64,000 nt of DNA. Source: Anaerotignum sp. MB30-C6 (GTDB lineage: Bacteria > Bacillota > Clostridia > Lachnospirales > Anaerotignaceae). Both the position numbers and the translations under genes were made by a program. The stretch spans positions 124,001 through 188,000 of the forward strand of contig NZ_CP133078.1 in NCBI RefSeq assembly GCF_030908465.1, in the 5' to 3' direction. The notes below the pieces were generated by a model, which saw only the letters and a program-made list of their open reading frames with translations, ran no database searches and was not told the DNA's origin. This document shows positions 9,721-18,803 of the stretch, in pieces; within the stretch, counting starts at the first letter, position 1; each line of letters opens with the position of its first letter.

Positions 9721-11082
9721 GTGGATTTGTCCCTGCAATTAGCGCAAAAGCAAATTTTATCACAAAGAATGCAACAATCTGTTGAAATTTTGCAGATGAA
9801 CACAATTACCCTTTCGGAATATATTCAGGAGTTGGCTGAGGAAAATCCTCTTTTGGAATGGCAGGACACCTCTGGGGAGCAGCCAAAAAAAGATGATAAA
9901 CTTTTGCGAAAGCTAGAGTGGTTGGAAGAAGCGGATGAGCAAAACCGAAGCTTGTATCGTGTGGAGCAAGAAGACGAAAGGGATCGTCAGGAACTTATTG
10001 GAAGACGGGAACGGGAAAGCTTGCGTGAATATCTCCTATTCCAAATTAATATATTAAAGGTGAATGAAGGGGTAAAGCATGTGTTGCGGTTTTTAGCCCA
10101 AAGTACGGAAGATAGCGGTTATCTGGAACAAGGAGCCTTAGAGGCTGCAGAAGAAAGGTTCCGACTGAAAGGAAATTGCAGTGCTGATGTTCTAGGAATA
10201 CTGCAATCTTTAGACCCCCCCGGTATAGGGGCAAGAAATCTAGAAGAATGCCTGTTGATACAGTTGCGACTAAAGCAAGCTTCTAGCGTTGCTATTACTA
10301 TGGTAGAAAAACACTTACAAGATTTGGCCAAAAATAGAATTAGTTATGTTGCCAAACAGTTGAAGGTTACAGTAGATGAGGCAGTGGATGCCTATGATGA
10401 AATTCGAAGTTGTGAGCCAAAACCAGGCCGAGGTTTTTTATGTGAAAATCCGGTGGAATATATCGTGCCCGATGTTTTTGTGGAAAAACGGGAGGGGGAG
10501 CTGTTGGTAACAATCAATGGTACTACCACCCCCAAATTGTTTATCAGCCAGTCCTATATTAAAATTTTGCGAGAAGGCGGTTCTGAGGAAACAAAAGAGT
10601 ATATTTCCAACAAATTGAAACAGGCGGAATGGGCAATGCAATGTATTTCAAAACGGGAAAGCACTCTGCTTGAAACGGCAAAATGCATCGTTGAGCATCA
10701 AAAAGAATTTTTTATACGCCCGGATGGACAACTTAAGCCTTTGCGTATGGCGGATGTTGCCGAGTGTATGCAGGTTCATGAATCAACGGTAAGCCGTGCG
10801 GTGAGAGATAAATATCTTCAATGCGATAGAGGTGTTTTGCCCCTGAACACCTTTTTTTCAAAAGCGTTATCGTCAGAAGGCACAGGGAGTATTTCAGCCG
10901 ATAGCATTCAACAAAAAATACGCTTGATGATTGAAGATGAAAATAAAAAGAAGCCTTTTAGTGACAGAGAACTAACGGAAAAGTTGCAAAAAGAAGGAAT
11001 TCAAATTTCTCGCAGAACCGTTGCAAAATACCGAGAAGCCATGGGGATTGCAGGTGCATCAGGCAGAAAACGTTACGAGTAA
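9721..11082 (+). CDS. rpoN: RpoN, RNA polymerase sigma-54 factor
   Basis: 453 residues, normal for sigma-54. The N-terminal activator-interacting region begins MDLSLQLAQKQILSQRMQQSVEILQM. The core-binding and DNA-binding regions follow, and the RpoN box appears near the C-terminus as ISRRTVAKYREAMGI (family consensus ARRTVAKYRE). Start is GTG with GAAGGTG upstream. Sigma-54 promoters need enhancer-binding activators; none is encoded in this window. The gene is divergent from the rnf operon and 16 bases upstream of a GntR/MocR gene, probably co-transcribed with it. Confidence 0.95.
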   Translation: MDLSLQLAQKQILSQRMQQSVEILQMNTITLSEYIQELAEENPLLEWQDTSGEQPKKDDKLLRKLEWLEEADEQNRSLYRVEQEDERDRQELIGRRERESLREYLLFQINILKVNEGVKHVLRFLAQSTEDSGYLEQGALEAAEERFRLKGNCSADVLGILQSLDPPGIGARNLEECLLIQLRLKQASSVAITMVEKHLQDLAKNRISYVAKQLKVTVDEAVDAYDEIRSCEPKPGRGFLCENPVEYIVPDVFVEKREGELLVTINGTTTPKLFISQSYIKILREGGSEETKEYISNKLKQAEWAMQCISKRESTLLETAKCIVEHQKEFFIRPDGQLKPLRMADVAECMQVHESTVSRAVRDKYLQCDRGVLPLNTFFSKALSSEGTGSISADSIQQKIRLMIEDENKKKPFSDRELTEKLQKEGIQISRRTVAKYREAMGIAGASGRKRYE

Positions 11083-11098
11083 AAAAGGAGAGGATCCA

Positions 11099-12535
11099 AT
11101 GGCGGATACAATCTTTCATATCAAATTAAATAAAGAGGGGCAGGCACCTTTGTATCAACAGCTGGCTGATGGACTGGCAAAGCTAATTTCAGAGGGTAGC
11201 CTGCCCCCTGATAGTAAATTGCCACCAATACGAAAAATGGCTGAGAAATATGGTGTAAATAATGTGACTGTGGTAGCAGCCTATAAGCATTTGGAAAGCA
11301 AGCAAATGGTATATTCCAGAAAAGGCAGCGGGACTTTTGTTTCTCCCTTGCCTGTGGAGGCCATTCCTGAGCCAGTGGCAAAGGGGAACCTGCATAGCTT
11401 TGAGGCCAGCATTTCCTTTGAAAAAGCCATTAATTTTGCAAATACTTCTTTGCCCCATGAGCTTTTTCCCGTGGATGCCTTTAAAAAAGCCTTTAACGAG
11501 GTTTTGGAGAAGGAAAAGGGTGGAGCGTTTCGATATACCGATAGCATGGGCTATCAACCCTTACGTCAGCAGTTATGCTGCTATTTGGAGGATTACGGAA
11601 TCAAAACAGGCGTAGATAGTGTGCAAATTATTTCTGGTGCCCAGCAGGGCATTGACGTTATTTCAAAGGCCATGATTCAGTTTGGTGATGTGGTTTTTGT
11701 GGAAAGCCCAACTTTTTATGGTGCGGCAGGGGCCTTTTTGTCCAGAGGAGCAAAACTAATCGAAATCCCGATGGAAAGCGATGGTATGAAAATGGCGGTT
11801 TTGGAGGATTACCTCAAGCTTTACCGGCCAAGGTTTATTTATATGATGGCCTATTTTCAAACGCCAACGGGCATCTCTTACTCTATGGAAAAGAAACGGC
11901 GTTTGCTGGAGTTGGCGGAGCGTTATGATACTTACATCATAGAAGAAGACGATTTCTATGATTTCTACTATGCGAAAGAGAAGCCAGTGCCGCTAAAAGC
12001 ATTAGATTATAAAAATAGAGTAATTTATATTAAGAGTTTTTCCAAAATATTAATGCCAGGTTTGCGAATGGGTCTTATGGTTTTACCCAAGAAGGTGCAT
12101 CAAGGGGTAATGGAGGCGAAATATACCACAGATATTTCCACGTCTGGCTTTATCCAAAAAGCCATGGAACAGTATTTAAGGGAAAACGGCTGGGACCGCC
12201 ATGCCAAAGCCATGCGTCGTTTTGGTGGGGAAAAGTACCACCGCACCCTTTCATTCGCTAAAAAATACTTGAGTGGTAGGGCAACTTACTTTTTACCAAA
12301 GGGAGGAGTAAGCCTTTGGATAAACTTACCTGAAGGGGTAGGTGCCGAGTCTTTTTGCAGCCGAATGTTAGAAAAAAATGTAATTCTTACCCCTGGAAGC
12401 CAGTTTGAAATCAGTGGGAAAGACAGCAGCCATGTGCGGTTAAGCTTTTGTGGTTTAGATGATGATAAAATAGAAGTAGGTTTAAAACGAATGGGTGAAA
12501 CCATGGAAAAAATGATGGCAGGAGAGGATTTGTAA
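11099..12535 (+). CDS. MocR-type GntR regulator with aminotransferase domain
   Basis: About 478 residues from MADTIFHIKLNKEGQAPLYQQLADGLAKLI. Residues 12-80 form a GntR winged helix (LPPIRKMAEKYGVNNVTVVAAYKHL). The rest is a fold type I aminotransferase-like domain including IISGAQQGIDVISKAM and YIKSFSKILMPGLRMG, where the Lys of SFSK is the expected PLP lysine. Such proteins sense PLP-bound amino compounds and regulate nearby or distant metabolism genes. ATG at 11099 with AAAGGAGAGG upstream. A function in aminotransfer cannot be excluded. Confidence 0.88.
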   Translation: MADTIFHIKLNKEGQAPLYQQLADGLAKLISEGSLPPDSKLPPIRKMAEKYGVNNVTVVAAYKHLESKQMVYSRKGSGTFVSPLPVEAIPEPVAKGNLHSFEASISFEKAINFANTSLPHELFPVDAFKKAFNEVLEKEKGGAFRYTDSMGYQPLRQQLCCYLEDYGIKTGVDSVQIISGAQQGIDVISKAMIQFGDVVFVESPTFYGAAGAFLSRGAKLIEIPMESDGMKMAVLEDYLKLYRPRFIYMMAYFQTPTGISYSMEKKRRLLELAERYDTYIIEEDDFYDFYYAKEKPVPLKALDYKNRVIYIKSFSKILMPGLRMGLMVLPKKVHQGVMEAKYTTDISTSGFIQKAMEQYLRENGWDRHAKAMRRFGGEKYHRTLSFAKKYLSGRATYFLPKGGVSLWINLPEGVGAESFCSRMLEKNVILTPGSQFEISGKDSSHVRLSFCGLDDDKIEVGLKRMGETMEKMMAGEDL

Positions 12536-12622
12536 TCATAAAATGAATTCTGTTTCTTATGAGATGCTTTTTCATATCCTGATTTAACAATTTCCACGGG
12601 TGGCATTTATGTAGATAGGAAA

Positions 12623-12647
12623 CCCATGCAAACTACCTTTGCATGGG
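12623..12647 (+). other. Perfect 10-bp hairpin between the MocR gene and a small ORF
   Basis: CCCATGCAAA pairs with TTTGCATGGG around a five-base loop. No U-run follows on this strand, so it is not a standard terminator. It could stabilise a message end or shape the leader of the small gene. Confidence 0.4.
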
Positions 12648-12694
12648 AAGGGAGATAGCTGTAAAATAAATCAGCTTTGAAAGGCGGAAATGGA

Positions 12695-12910
12695 ATGAAT
12701 AAAAGCAACATTGTAACAGCAGAGCTAATTGTTATTTTTATTTCTCTGTATTGTTTTTTTAGACCTACGGTTTTAACAGCGTTTGGATATGGTTTGTCAG
12801 TGGATGGAGTTGTGATTGTAAGAACACTTTGTTTGCTTTTTGCTTTATATAATTTCGTAAGACTAATATATTTTTTAAATTCTGACGATAAGAAAGGGTC
12901 TATTAAATAG
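12695..12910 (+). CDS. Small two-helix membrane protein, hypothetical
   Basis: 71 residues from MNKSNIVTAELIVIFISLYCFFRPTVL, with two hydrophobic segments (about 8-26 and 40-60) and a charged tail. No family recognised. A GGCGG-type ribosome site is present and the stop codon lies inside a strong terminator hairpin, which supports a genuine short transcript. Confidence 0.5.
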   Translation: MNKSNIVTAELIVIFISLYCFFRPTVLTAFGYGLSVDGVVIVRTLCLLFALYNFVRLIYFLNSDDKKGSIK

Positions 12911-12920
12911 GCCCTTTTAC
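12891..12920 (+). terminator. Terminator overlapping the small-ORF stop
   Basis: AAAGGG-TCTATT pairs with AAATAG-GCCCTTT, about 12-13 bp with one G-U, followed by UUUU. The stop codon TAG is within the stem. Confidence 0.75.
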
Positions 12921-13088
12921 ATTTTCTGATTTAATTTTTGATTCATCTGTATTCGCCATGGGCTGGAGTTTTTTCTGTGGATTTGTTTGTTTGTTAAATT
13001 TTTTAAGTTACCATATCATACGTTTTCTTTGTATACTTTTTTAAATTCTGACGACAAGAATTTGCGCTGTTTAATATTTGCATTTCTC

Positions 13089-13117
13089 TTGACAAACCAA
13101 CAGCGGCTTACTATAAT
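13089..13117 (+). promoter_or_regulatory. Consensus promoter of the alaS T-box transcript
   Basis: TTGACA, a spacer of exactly 17 bases and TATAAT, about 20 bases upstream of the T-box stem I. Confidence 0.92.
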
Positions 13118-13129
13118 CTTCTTAATCGA

Positions 13130-13393
13130 ATGAATTTAAAAGCCATAAAAAGAAGGAGTATTTCACGGCAGACCTTTGCAGAGAGGGAACCATTGGTGAG
13201 AGGTTCTCGGAAGCCCGTTGAAGAAGCAGTCTTTTTGGATATTCACAGCTCCGTAGCGGAAATTTAAGTATGTTACGGCGTAGGTCGGCGTTAACGGCAT
13301 GAAAGCGACGGTTTTTTTAAAAAACCGTAAGCAGGGTGGTACCACGGTTTATTCGTCCCTGATCCTTAGTGATCGGGGACTTTTCTTTTTTTA
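13130..13393 (+). promoter_or_regulatory. T-box riboswitch controlling alaS
   Basis: The leader carries a stem I region (AAAAAGA pairing with TCTTTTT at its base; AGTA and GAA sides of a specifier loop, with GCA as the likely Ala specifier codon). The T-box AGGGTGGTACCACGG lies at 13333-13347; its TGGT matches the ACCA end of tRNA-Ala. A terminator, GTCCCTGATC pairing with GATCGGGGAC and then a U-run (13355-13393), ends it. Uncharged tRNA-Ala should favour the antiterminator and allow alaS transcription. The specifier call is inferred from gene context. Confidence 0.93.
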
Positions 13394-13431
13394 AAAAATC
13401 AATTAAGATGAAATTTTTAAGGAGGAATAAT

Positions 13432-16071
13432 ATGAAATATATGGGTGTAAATGAAGTAAGAGAGGCATTTCTTTCTTTCTTCGAAGGCAAAGAACATGTG
13501 CGTTTGCAAAGCTTTCCATTGGTTCCACGCAACGACAAAAGTTTGTTGTTGATTAATTCAGGTATGGCTCCTATGAAGGCGTACTTTACAGGACAGGAAG
13601 TTCCCCCAAGCAATCGGGTTACAACTTGCCAGAAATGTATCCGTACAGGGGATATTGAAAACGTTGGAAAAACAGCCCGCCATGGTACATTTTTTGAAAT
13701 GTTGGGGAATTTCTCCTTTGGAGATTACTTCAAAAATGAAATCATCCCTTGGTCTTGGGAATTTGTAACAAAGGTGTTGGAGATACCTGAGGACAAGCTG
13801 TATGTAACAATTTATGAAGAAGATGATGAATCTGGAGATATTTGGCATAACGTGGTAGGTGTTCCCCGCGATAGAATTATAAAATTAGGCAAGGCTGATA
13901 ACTTCTGGGAACATGGTACAGGCCCTTGTGGTCCTTGTACAGAGATTTATTTCGATAGAGGCCCAGAATATGGCTGTGACAACCCTGCATGCGCTGTAGG
14001 CTGCGATTGTGACCGTTATATGGAGTTCTGGAACTTGGTACTCACCCAGTTTAACGCAGAGCCCGACGGCACATATACAGAGTTGGCACAGAAAAACGTG
14101 GATACAGGCATGGGCTTGGAACGAATGGCTACTATTTTGCAGGGTGTGAACTCTATCTTTGATGTGGACACTGTAAAATCCATTCGTGATACAATTTGTG
14201 AAAGAGCAAATGTGGAGTATGGAAAAGATAGCAAAATAGATATTTCTGTTCGTGTGATTACAGACCATGTCCGTTCTGTAACCATGATGACTGCTGATGG
14301 CGTGCTGCCTTCCAATGAGGGACGTGGCTATGTGCTTCGTCGTTTGCTCCGCCGTGGTGCACGTCACGGAAAGTTATTGGGCATTGAAGGGGAGTTCTTG
14401 GCAGAGCTTTCTAAAGCGGTAATTGCTTGTAGTGGTGAAGCTTACCCCGAATTGGTAGATAAACAGGAATATATTTATAAAATTCTTTCCATCGAAGAAA
14501 ACAGCTTCTATAAAACCATAGACCATGGTATGGAAATCCTAAAATGCGACATGGATGAGATGAAGGCTGCTGGTCAGACTGTCATGAGTGGTGAAAAATC
14601 CTTCCGTCTGTACGACACCTATGGTTTCCCCATTGATTTGACAAAGGAAATCTTAGATGAAGCAGGCATGAAGGTCGACGAAGAGGCTTTTGCATCAGAA
14701 ATGAAACAGCAGAAAGAAAGAGCAAGAGCGGCAAGGGGCAAGTCCACCTATATGGGAGCTGCGGAAACCGTTTACCACGAATTGCCCGTGGATTTGGAAA
14801 CAAAATTCGCAGGTTGTGATGTAAAGGCGGCTGATGGGAAAATCGTTGCATTGATTGCCAATGATGAAGTTTCTGAGGCGGCACAAAATGGTGATAGTGT
14901 TTCTGTTTTCTTGGATAGCACACCTTTCTATGCGGAAAGCGGTGGTCAGGTAGGCGACCACGGTATGATCAAAACAGAAAGTGGCGTTATTACCGTAACG
15001 GATTGTATTAAGGTCATTGGCGGGAAAATTGCTCATGTGGGACAGGTGACAGAAGGCTCTGTTTCCGTTGGAGAAAAAGCCGTTGCCACATTAGACTGGG
15101 AAAGACGTATGGCAACAGCAAGAAACCATAGTACCACTCACTTGCTGCAAAAAGCATTAAGAACTGTTTTGGGTAGCCATGTAGAACAGGCAGGTTCTTA
15201 TGTAAGCCCAGAACGTTTGCGTTTTGACTTTACCCACTTCACAGCGATGACTGATGAAGAATTGAAAGCAGTAGAGGCAATGGTAAACGAAGCGATTTTT
15301 GCAAGTTATGTCATTGATGCCATGGAAATGAGCATTGATGAGGCGAGAAGTAGAGGTGCAATGGCGTTATTTGGTGAAAAATATGGCGACGTTGTACGAG
15401 TAATTGATATGGATGGTTATAGTGTAGAGCTTTGTGGTGGTGCCCACTTGACAAATACAGCACAGGCTGGTTCTTTCAAAATTCTATCGGAAAATGGTGT
15501 TGCAGCAGGGGTGCGTCGTATTGAGGCAGTAACGGGTGCGGAAGCTTTGAAGCATTACCAGACACAGGAAGAGGAATTGAGAGAAATTTGCCGTATGGTT
15601 AAGGCAGGGCCTGAAAAATTGGTGGGACGTATTGAACAGCTGGTAGCAGAGCAGAAAGAATTGGCGAAGGAATTAGAGAAACTGAAAGCAAAAATGGCTG
15701 GCGGTGCTGCCGATGATATTTTAAACAGCAAAGTGGAAATAGGCGGCGTTGCTGTGCTGGTGGCAGAGGTTAAGGATTTAGATAGCAATGGCATGCGTAC
15801 TTTAGGCGACCAGTTGAAGAACAAGCTGGGTAGTGGTGTTGTTGTTTTGGTAGGCGGTGCTGACGGAAAAGTAAATCTTATGGTTATGGCTACCGATGAC
15901 GCTGTTGCAAAGGGTGTTCATGCAGGTAATGTTGTGAAAGCAGCTGCAGCCGTTTGTGGCGGTGGTGGTGGTGGCCGCCCTAACATGGCACAGGCTGGCG
16001 GTAAGGATGCAACAAAGATTAGTGAAGCTTTGGAAAAGGCAAAAGAAGTTATTGCAGAGCAGATAAAGTGA
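13432..16071 (+). CDS. alaS: Alanyl-tRNA synthetase
   Basis: About 879 residues, full length. The class II catalytic core starts with VNEVREAFLSFFEGKEH and includes GHGTFFEMLGNFSFGDYFKNE-type motif 2. The editing domain shows HSTTHLL (HxxxH zinc ligands) and CGGAHLTNT, and a C-terminal coiled coil and DHHA1 region end in a glycine-rich GGGGGGRPNMAQAGG. It charges tRNA-Ala and clears mischarged tRNA. AGGAGG lies 7 bases before the ATG at 13432. Controlled by the upstream T-box. Confidence 0.97.
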   Translation: MKYMGVNEVREAFLSFFEGKEHVRLQSFPLVPRNDKSLLLINSGMAPMKAYFTGQEVPPSNRVTTCQKCIRTGDIENVGKTARHGTFFEMLGNFSFGDYFKNEIIPWSWEFVTKVLEIPEDKLYVTIYEEDDESGDIWHNVVGVPRDRIIKLGKADNFWEHGTGPCGPCTEIYFDRGPEYGCDNPACAVGCDCDRYMEFWNLVLTQFNAEPDGTYTELAQKNVDTGMGLERMATILQGVNSIFDVDTVKSIRDTICERANVEYGKDSKIDISVRVITDHVRSVTMMTADGVLPSNEGRGYVLRRLLRRGARHGKLLGIEGEFLAELSKAVIACSGEAYPELVDKQEYIYKILSIEENSFYKTIDHGMEILKCDMDEMKAAGQTVMSGEKSFRLYDTYGFPIDLTKEILDEAGMKVDEEAFASEMKQQKERARAARGKSTYMGAAETVYHELPVDLETKFAGCDVKAADGKIVALIANDEVSEAAQNGDSVSVFLDSTPFYAESGGQVGDHGMIKTESGVITVTDCIKVIGGKIAHVGQVTEGSVSVGEKAVATLDWERRMATARNHSTTHLLQKALRTVLGSHVEQAGSYVSPERLRFDFTHFTAMTDEELKAVEAMVNEAIFASYVIDAMEMSIDEARSRGAMALFGEKYGDVVRVIDMDGYSVELCGGAHLTNTAQAGSFKILSENGVAAGVRRIEAVTGAEALKHYQTQEEELREICRMVKAGPEKLVGRIEQLVAEQKELAKELEKLKAKMAGGAADDILNSKVEIGGVAVLVAEVKDLDSNGMRTLGDQLKNKLGSGVVVLVGGADGKVNLMVMATDDAVAKGVHAGNVVKAAAAVCGGGGGGRPNMAQAGGKDATKISEALEKAKEVIAEQIK

Positions 16072-16107
16072 TTTTTCTAAAAAGCTTATAAAAAGCTTAA
16101 AAATGAG

Positions 16108-16144
16108 AAGGCAGTTGTCCCCAAAAGGGACGGCTGCCTTTTTC
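16108..16144 (+). terminator. alaS terminator
   Basis: 14-bp hairpin AAGGCAGTTGTCCC/GGGACGGCTGCCTT (two G-U pairs) with a CAAAA-type loop and UUUC tail, about 35 bases after the stop. Confidence 0.9.
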
Positions 16145-16293
16145 AATGTTACAAGGGAAAAGGTAATGACATATCATTCTTTAGAAAATGAAAAAAATTC
16201 AGCGGTGTCTTTAATTGAAAAACATATATTCTTGTTATGAATGATTATGCGTGGGAACATTATTTGAGTTTTTGGAAACACAAAAGAAACCCC

Positions 16294-16322
16294 TTGACTT
16301 ATGAAATGAAATACGTTAAAAT
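16294..16322 (+). promoter_or_regulatory. Strong promoter upstream of an attenuator-like hairpin
   Basis: TTGACT, 17-base spacer, TAAAAT. The predicted start near 16329 is only a few bases before the terminator-like hairpin at 16336. Confidence 0.75.
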
Positions 16323-16335
16323 AAGTCGTAAGTGA

Positions 16336-16381
16336 AGCGAAACTTTTCTTACAAAAGTATAGAAGAGTTTCGCTCTTTTTC
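16336..16381 (+). terminator. Terminator hairpin immediately after a promoter (attenuator or tiny RNA)
   Basis: AGCGAAACTTTTCT pairs with AGAAGAGTTTCGCT (14 bp, one G-U) and is followed by CUUUUU. It lies about 90 bases upstream of the flavoprotein gene. It either attenuates that gene or ends a transcript of roughly 50 nt. Confidence 0.7.
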
Positions 16382-16471
16382 TGCGCGCAAAGAATATTTA
16401 TGCACAAAAAATGTAAAAATATGAGTGACTGAAACAGGCATTTAGCAATGCCACACTAGGAGGTGCTTCTT

Positions 16472-17857
16472 ATGAATTTGAAAAAGCATTATGACGTAGC
16501 AATTATCGGTGGAGGTATCGGCGGTATTATGACAGCATACCGTTTGGTTGAAAATAACCCACAAATGAAAGTGCTGATTATGGAAAAGGGTCATGCCATT
16601 CAGCAGCGCCATTGCCCTATTGTGACAGGCAAGGTAAAAAAGTGTATCAAATGTTCCTCTTGTGCCATTATGGAAGGTATGGCAGGGGCAGGCGCATTCT
16701 CTGATGGGAAGTACGTAATTTCCACAGAATATGGCGGCTGGTTAACGGAGTTTTTGGACCCTCAAACAGTAATACAATATATTGAACAGGCAGATAAGGT
16801 TTTGGTGAAGTTTGGTGCAACTACAGACCGTTTTATGCCCAATGATGAATTAAAACACCTTTGCTTGCAGTATGATTTGCATATGAGTCAGGCCCAGTTA
16901 AAGCACTTGGGAACAGATTGTAATTTTGAAACAATGCGTAAGCTGATTGAATACTTGGAAGACAAAGTAGATATTGCTGTGGATACAGAAGCCACAGATG
17001 TGAATAAAGATACTAAGGAAATCCATTTGGTGCATAGAGGGGAGGAAGACGTGATTACAGCGGATAAAATCATTTTCGCTGTGGGCCGTGTTGGCAGTCG
17101 ATTCTTCTCTGATTGGTGCGAAAAGAATAACATTCCTTTGAAAAATAATCAGGTGGATATCGGTGTGCGTGTAGAGCTTCCAGCAATGATTTGGGATCAT
17201 TTCAGTAAAAAAATCTATGAACCTAAAATTTGGTACCGCTCTAAACAGTACGGTGATACAACAAGAATGTTCTGCTTTAACGAAAGAGGTAATGTGGTAA
17301 CGGAAAATACAGGTGGTGTTTTGACTGTAAACGGCCATTCTTACCGTGAGCAGGACAGAAAAACCCAGAACTCAAACTTTGCCCTGTTATCAACCATCCG
17401 TTTTACAGAGCCATTTAAAAAGCCTATTGAGTATGCCAGATATGTGGCAAGCTTGGCCAACTTGATTTGCGGTGGCAGCGTTATGGTACAGCGTTTGGGT
17501 GACTTAGAACAAGGTAGACGCTCTGACGAGAGCCGTATTGCTAAGTCTACAACCAGACCTACCTTGCATGCGGTGGCGGGTGATTTGAGCCTTTGTATGC
17601 CAAAGCGTCAGTTGGATAACATTATTGAAACGTTACACGCTTTAGATAAAATTGCCCCTGGTACAGCAAACTGCGACACTTTACTGTATGGTATAGAGTG
17701 TAAATATTACTCTGCAAGACCTAAGTGTACAGAATTTGAGCTTGATGGTTACCCTGACTTCTATGCCATCGGCGATGGTGCGGGCTTTACCCGTTCTTTA
17801 TCCCAGGCGGCGGCAAATGGTTTGTATGTAGCAGATAAGATTATAGAAAAGAAGTAA
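16472..17857 (+). CDS. FAD-dependent dehydrogenase, COG2509-like
   Basis: 461 residues. A dinucleotide-binding Rossmann motif at the N-terminus (DVAIIGGGIGGIMTAYRL) is followed by a cysteine cluster CPIVTGKVKKCIKCSSC that could bind metal or iron-sulfur, and by an FAD-contact segment near the C-terminus (YAIGDGAGFTRSLSQAAANG). This is the layout of uncharacterised FAD-dependent dehydrogenases (COG2509). The substrate is unknown. AGGAGG lies 7 bases before the ATG at 16472. It has a private promoter and a strong terminator, so it is probably monocistronic. Confidence 0.8.
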   Translation: MNLKKHYDVAIIGGGIGGIMTAYRLVENNPQMKVLIMEKGHAIQQRHCPIVTGKVKKCIKCSSCAIMEGMAGAGAFSDGKYVISTEYGGWLTEFLDPQTVIQYIEQADKVLVKFGATTDRFMPNDELKHLCLQYDLHMSQAQLKHLGTDCNFETMRKLIEYLEDKVDIAVDTEATDVNKDTKEIHLVHRGEEDVITADKIIFAVGRVGSRFFSDWCEKNNIPLKNNQVDIGVRVELPAMIWDHFSKKIYEPKIWYRSKQYGDTTRMFCFNERGNVVTENTGGVLTVNGHSYREQDRKTQNSNFALLSTIRFTEPFKKPIEYARYVASLANLICGGSVMVQRLGDLEQGRRSDESRIAKSTTRPTLHAVAGDLSLCMPKRQLDNIIETLHALDKIAPGTANCDTLLYGIECKYYSARPKCTEFELDGYPDFYAIGDGAGFTRSLSQAAANGLYVADKIIEKK

Positions 17858-17870
17858 TTGTAAATTAAAT

Positions 17871-17908
17871 AAAACCCCGATCCTTACTTAGGATTGGGGT
17901 TTTTTATT
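17871..17908. terminator. Bidirectional terminator between flavoprotein and XRE gene
   Basis: AAAACCCCGATCCT pairs with AGGATTGGGGTTTT (one G-U), flanked by A-runs and T-runs, so it can serve both converging genes. Confidence 0.9.
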
Positions 17909-18628
17909 GTAAGCTGGCTCTTTTGTTTTTGTAAGTCCAAAGGCGGCTCCTAAAATAATAAAAATAGGATAGAAGGACGGGTATAGCTTAAATATTAGTA
18001 TCATGAGAGCATAGTGCCAAGATTCCAGCCAAAGGGGGATAGGTGTAGAGCTAAACCCCAAACCCTGTTTAGAAGCAAGATAATAGGCATAAGTATCCCC
18101 TAAAGCGTTGAAGGTCGGTGGGATTGCAAAGATAAAATAGGCCAGCAAAAGTAATCCGATGGTATTATGCAGCTTATGAGTATGTTTCCCTTTTAGTGGC
18201 TTAAGTTCAAGATATAACTGTACTCCCGTGACAATTGTCCAACCTAAAGTGGTGTAAAACATAGGTTTTGCGAGAGTGTAATAAAAAATTTTCAAGCCTA
18301 CATCAAAAGATCTGTAGGCCGGTTCATGCACAAATTTTTGGAGGAGTACCTGAAAACACCAAAGTACCATGGTCAGGATAGACAGTGCAATAAACTCCCT
18401 CCGTTGCTTTTTTTGTGCTTGGACAGAAGGAAATCCGTAAATTAAATGCTTAATATCTACATTTGTAGATTCAGAAAGATTCACCAATGTTTCTATGTCA
18501 GGCTGTATCGTTCCATCTTCGTACTCTGCTATGGATTGAGGAGAAAGATTTACCTTTTCTGCCAATTCTTCCTGTGTTAACTTCTTTAGATAGCGTAAGA
18601 ACGCAATGTTTTTTCCCAAGTTTAACAT
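17888..18628 (-). CDS. XRE-family regulator with C-terminal membrane domain
   Basis: About 246 residues from MLNLGKNIAFLRYLKKLTQEELAEKVNLSPQ. Residues 4-60 are a Cro/CI-type helix-turn-helix. After a short linker the remainder is hydrophobic with about four membrane helices (first one IALSILTMVLWCFQVLL). Membrane-tethered XRE regulators of this type are common in Firmicutes; the signal is unknown. The ATG at 18628 has AAAAGGGG 8 bases upstream. It converges on the flavoprotein gene. Confidence 0.75.
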   Translation of the reverse strand: MLNLGKNIAFLRYLKKLTQEELAEKVNLSPQSIAEYEDGTIQPDIETLVNLSESTNVDIKHLIYGFPSVQAQKKQRREFIALSILTMVLWCFQVLLQKFVHEPAYRSFDVGLKIFYYTLAKPMFYTTLGWTIVTGVQLYLELKPLKGKHTHKLHNTIGLLLLAYFIFAIPPTFNALGDTYAYYLASKQGLGFSSTPIPLWLESWHYALMILIFKLYPSFYPIFIILGAAFGLTKTKEPAYNKKPQS

Positions 18629-18734
18629 AATAGTCACCCCTTTTCTTAATTATATCAAGGAGGCCTATATAAGTCATTAGGATATTACAAAATATGGTAA
18701 AGATTAGCTTGGGTTATTTTTTATTTTACAAAAC

Positions 18735-18765
18735 AAAAAAGAACAGTGAATCACTGTTCTTTTTT
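18735..18765 (-). terminator. brnQ terminator
   Basis: AAAAAAGAACAGTG pairs with CACTGTTCTTTTTT around AAT. U-runs occur in both directions. It lies about 40 bases after the brnQ stop. Confidence 0.9.
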
Positions 18766-18803
18766 GCAGCTATTTGTTTCAATATTTAGGAAGTTTGGAT
18801 AAA

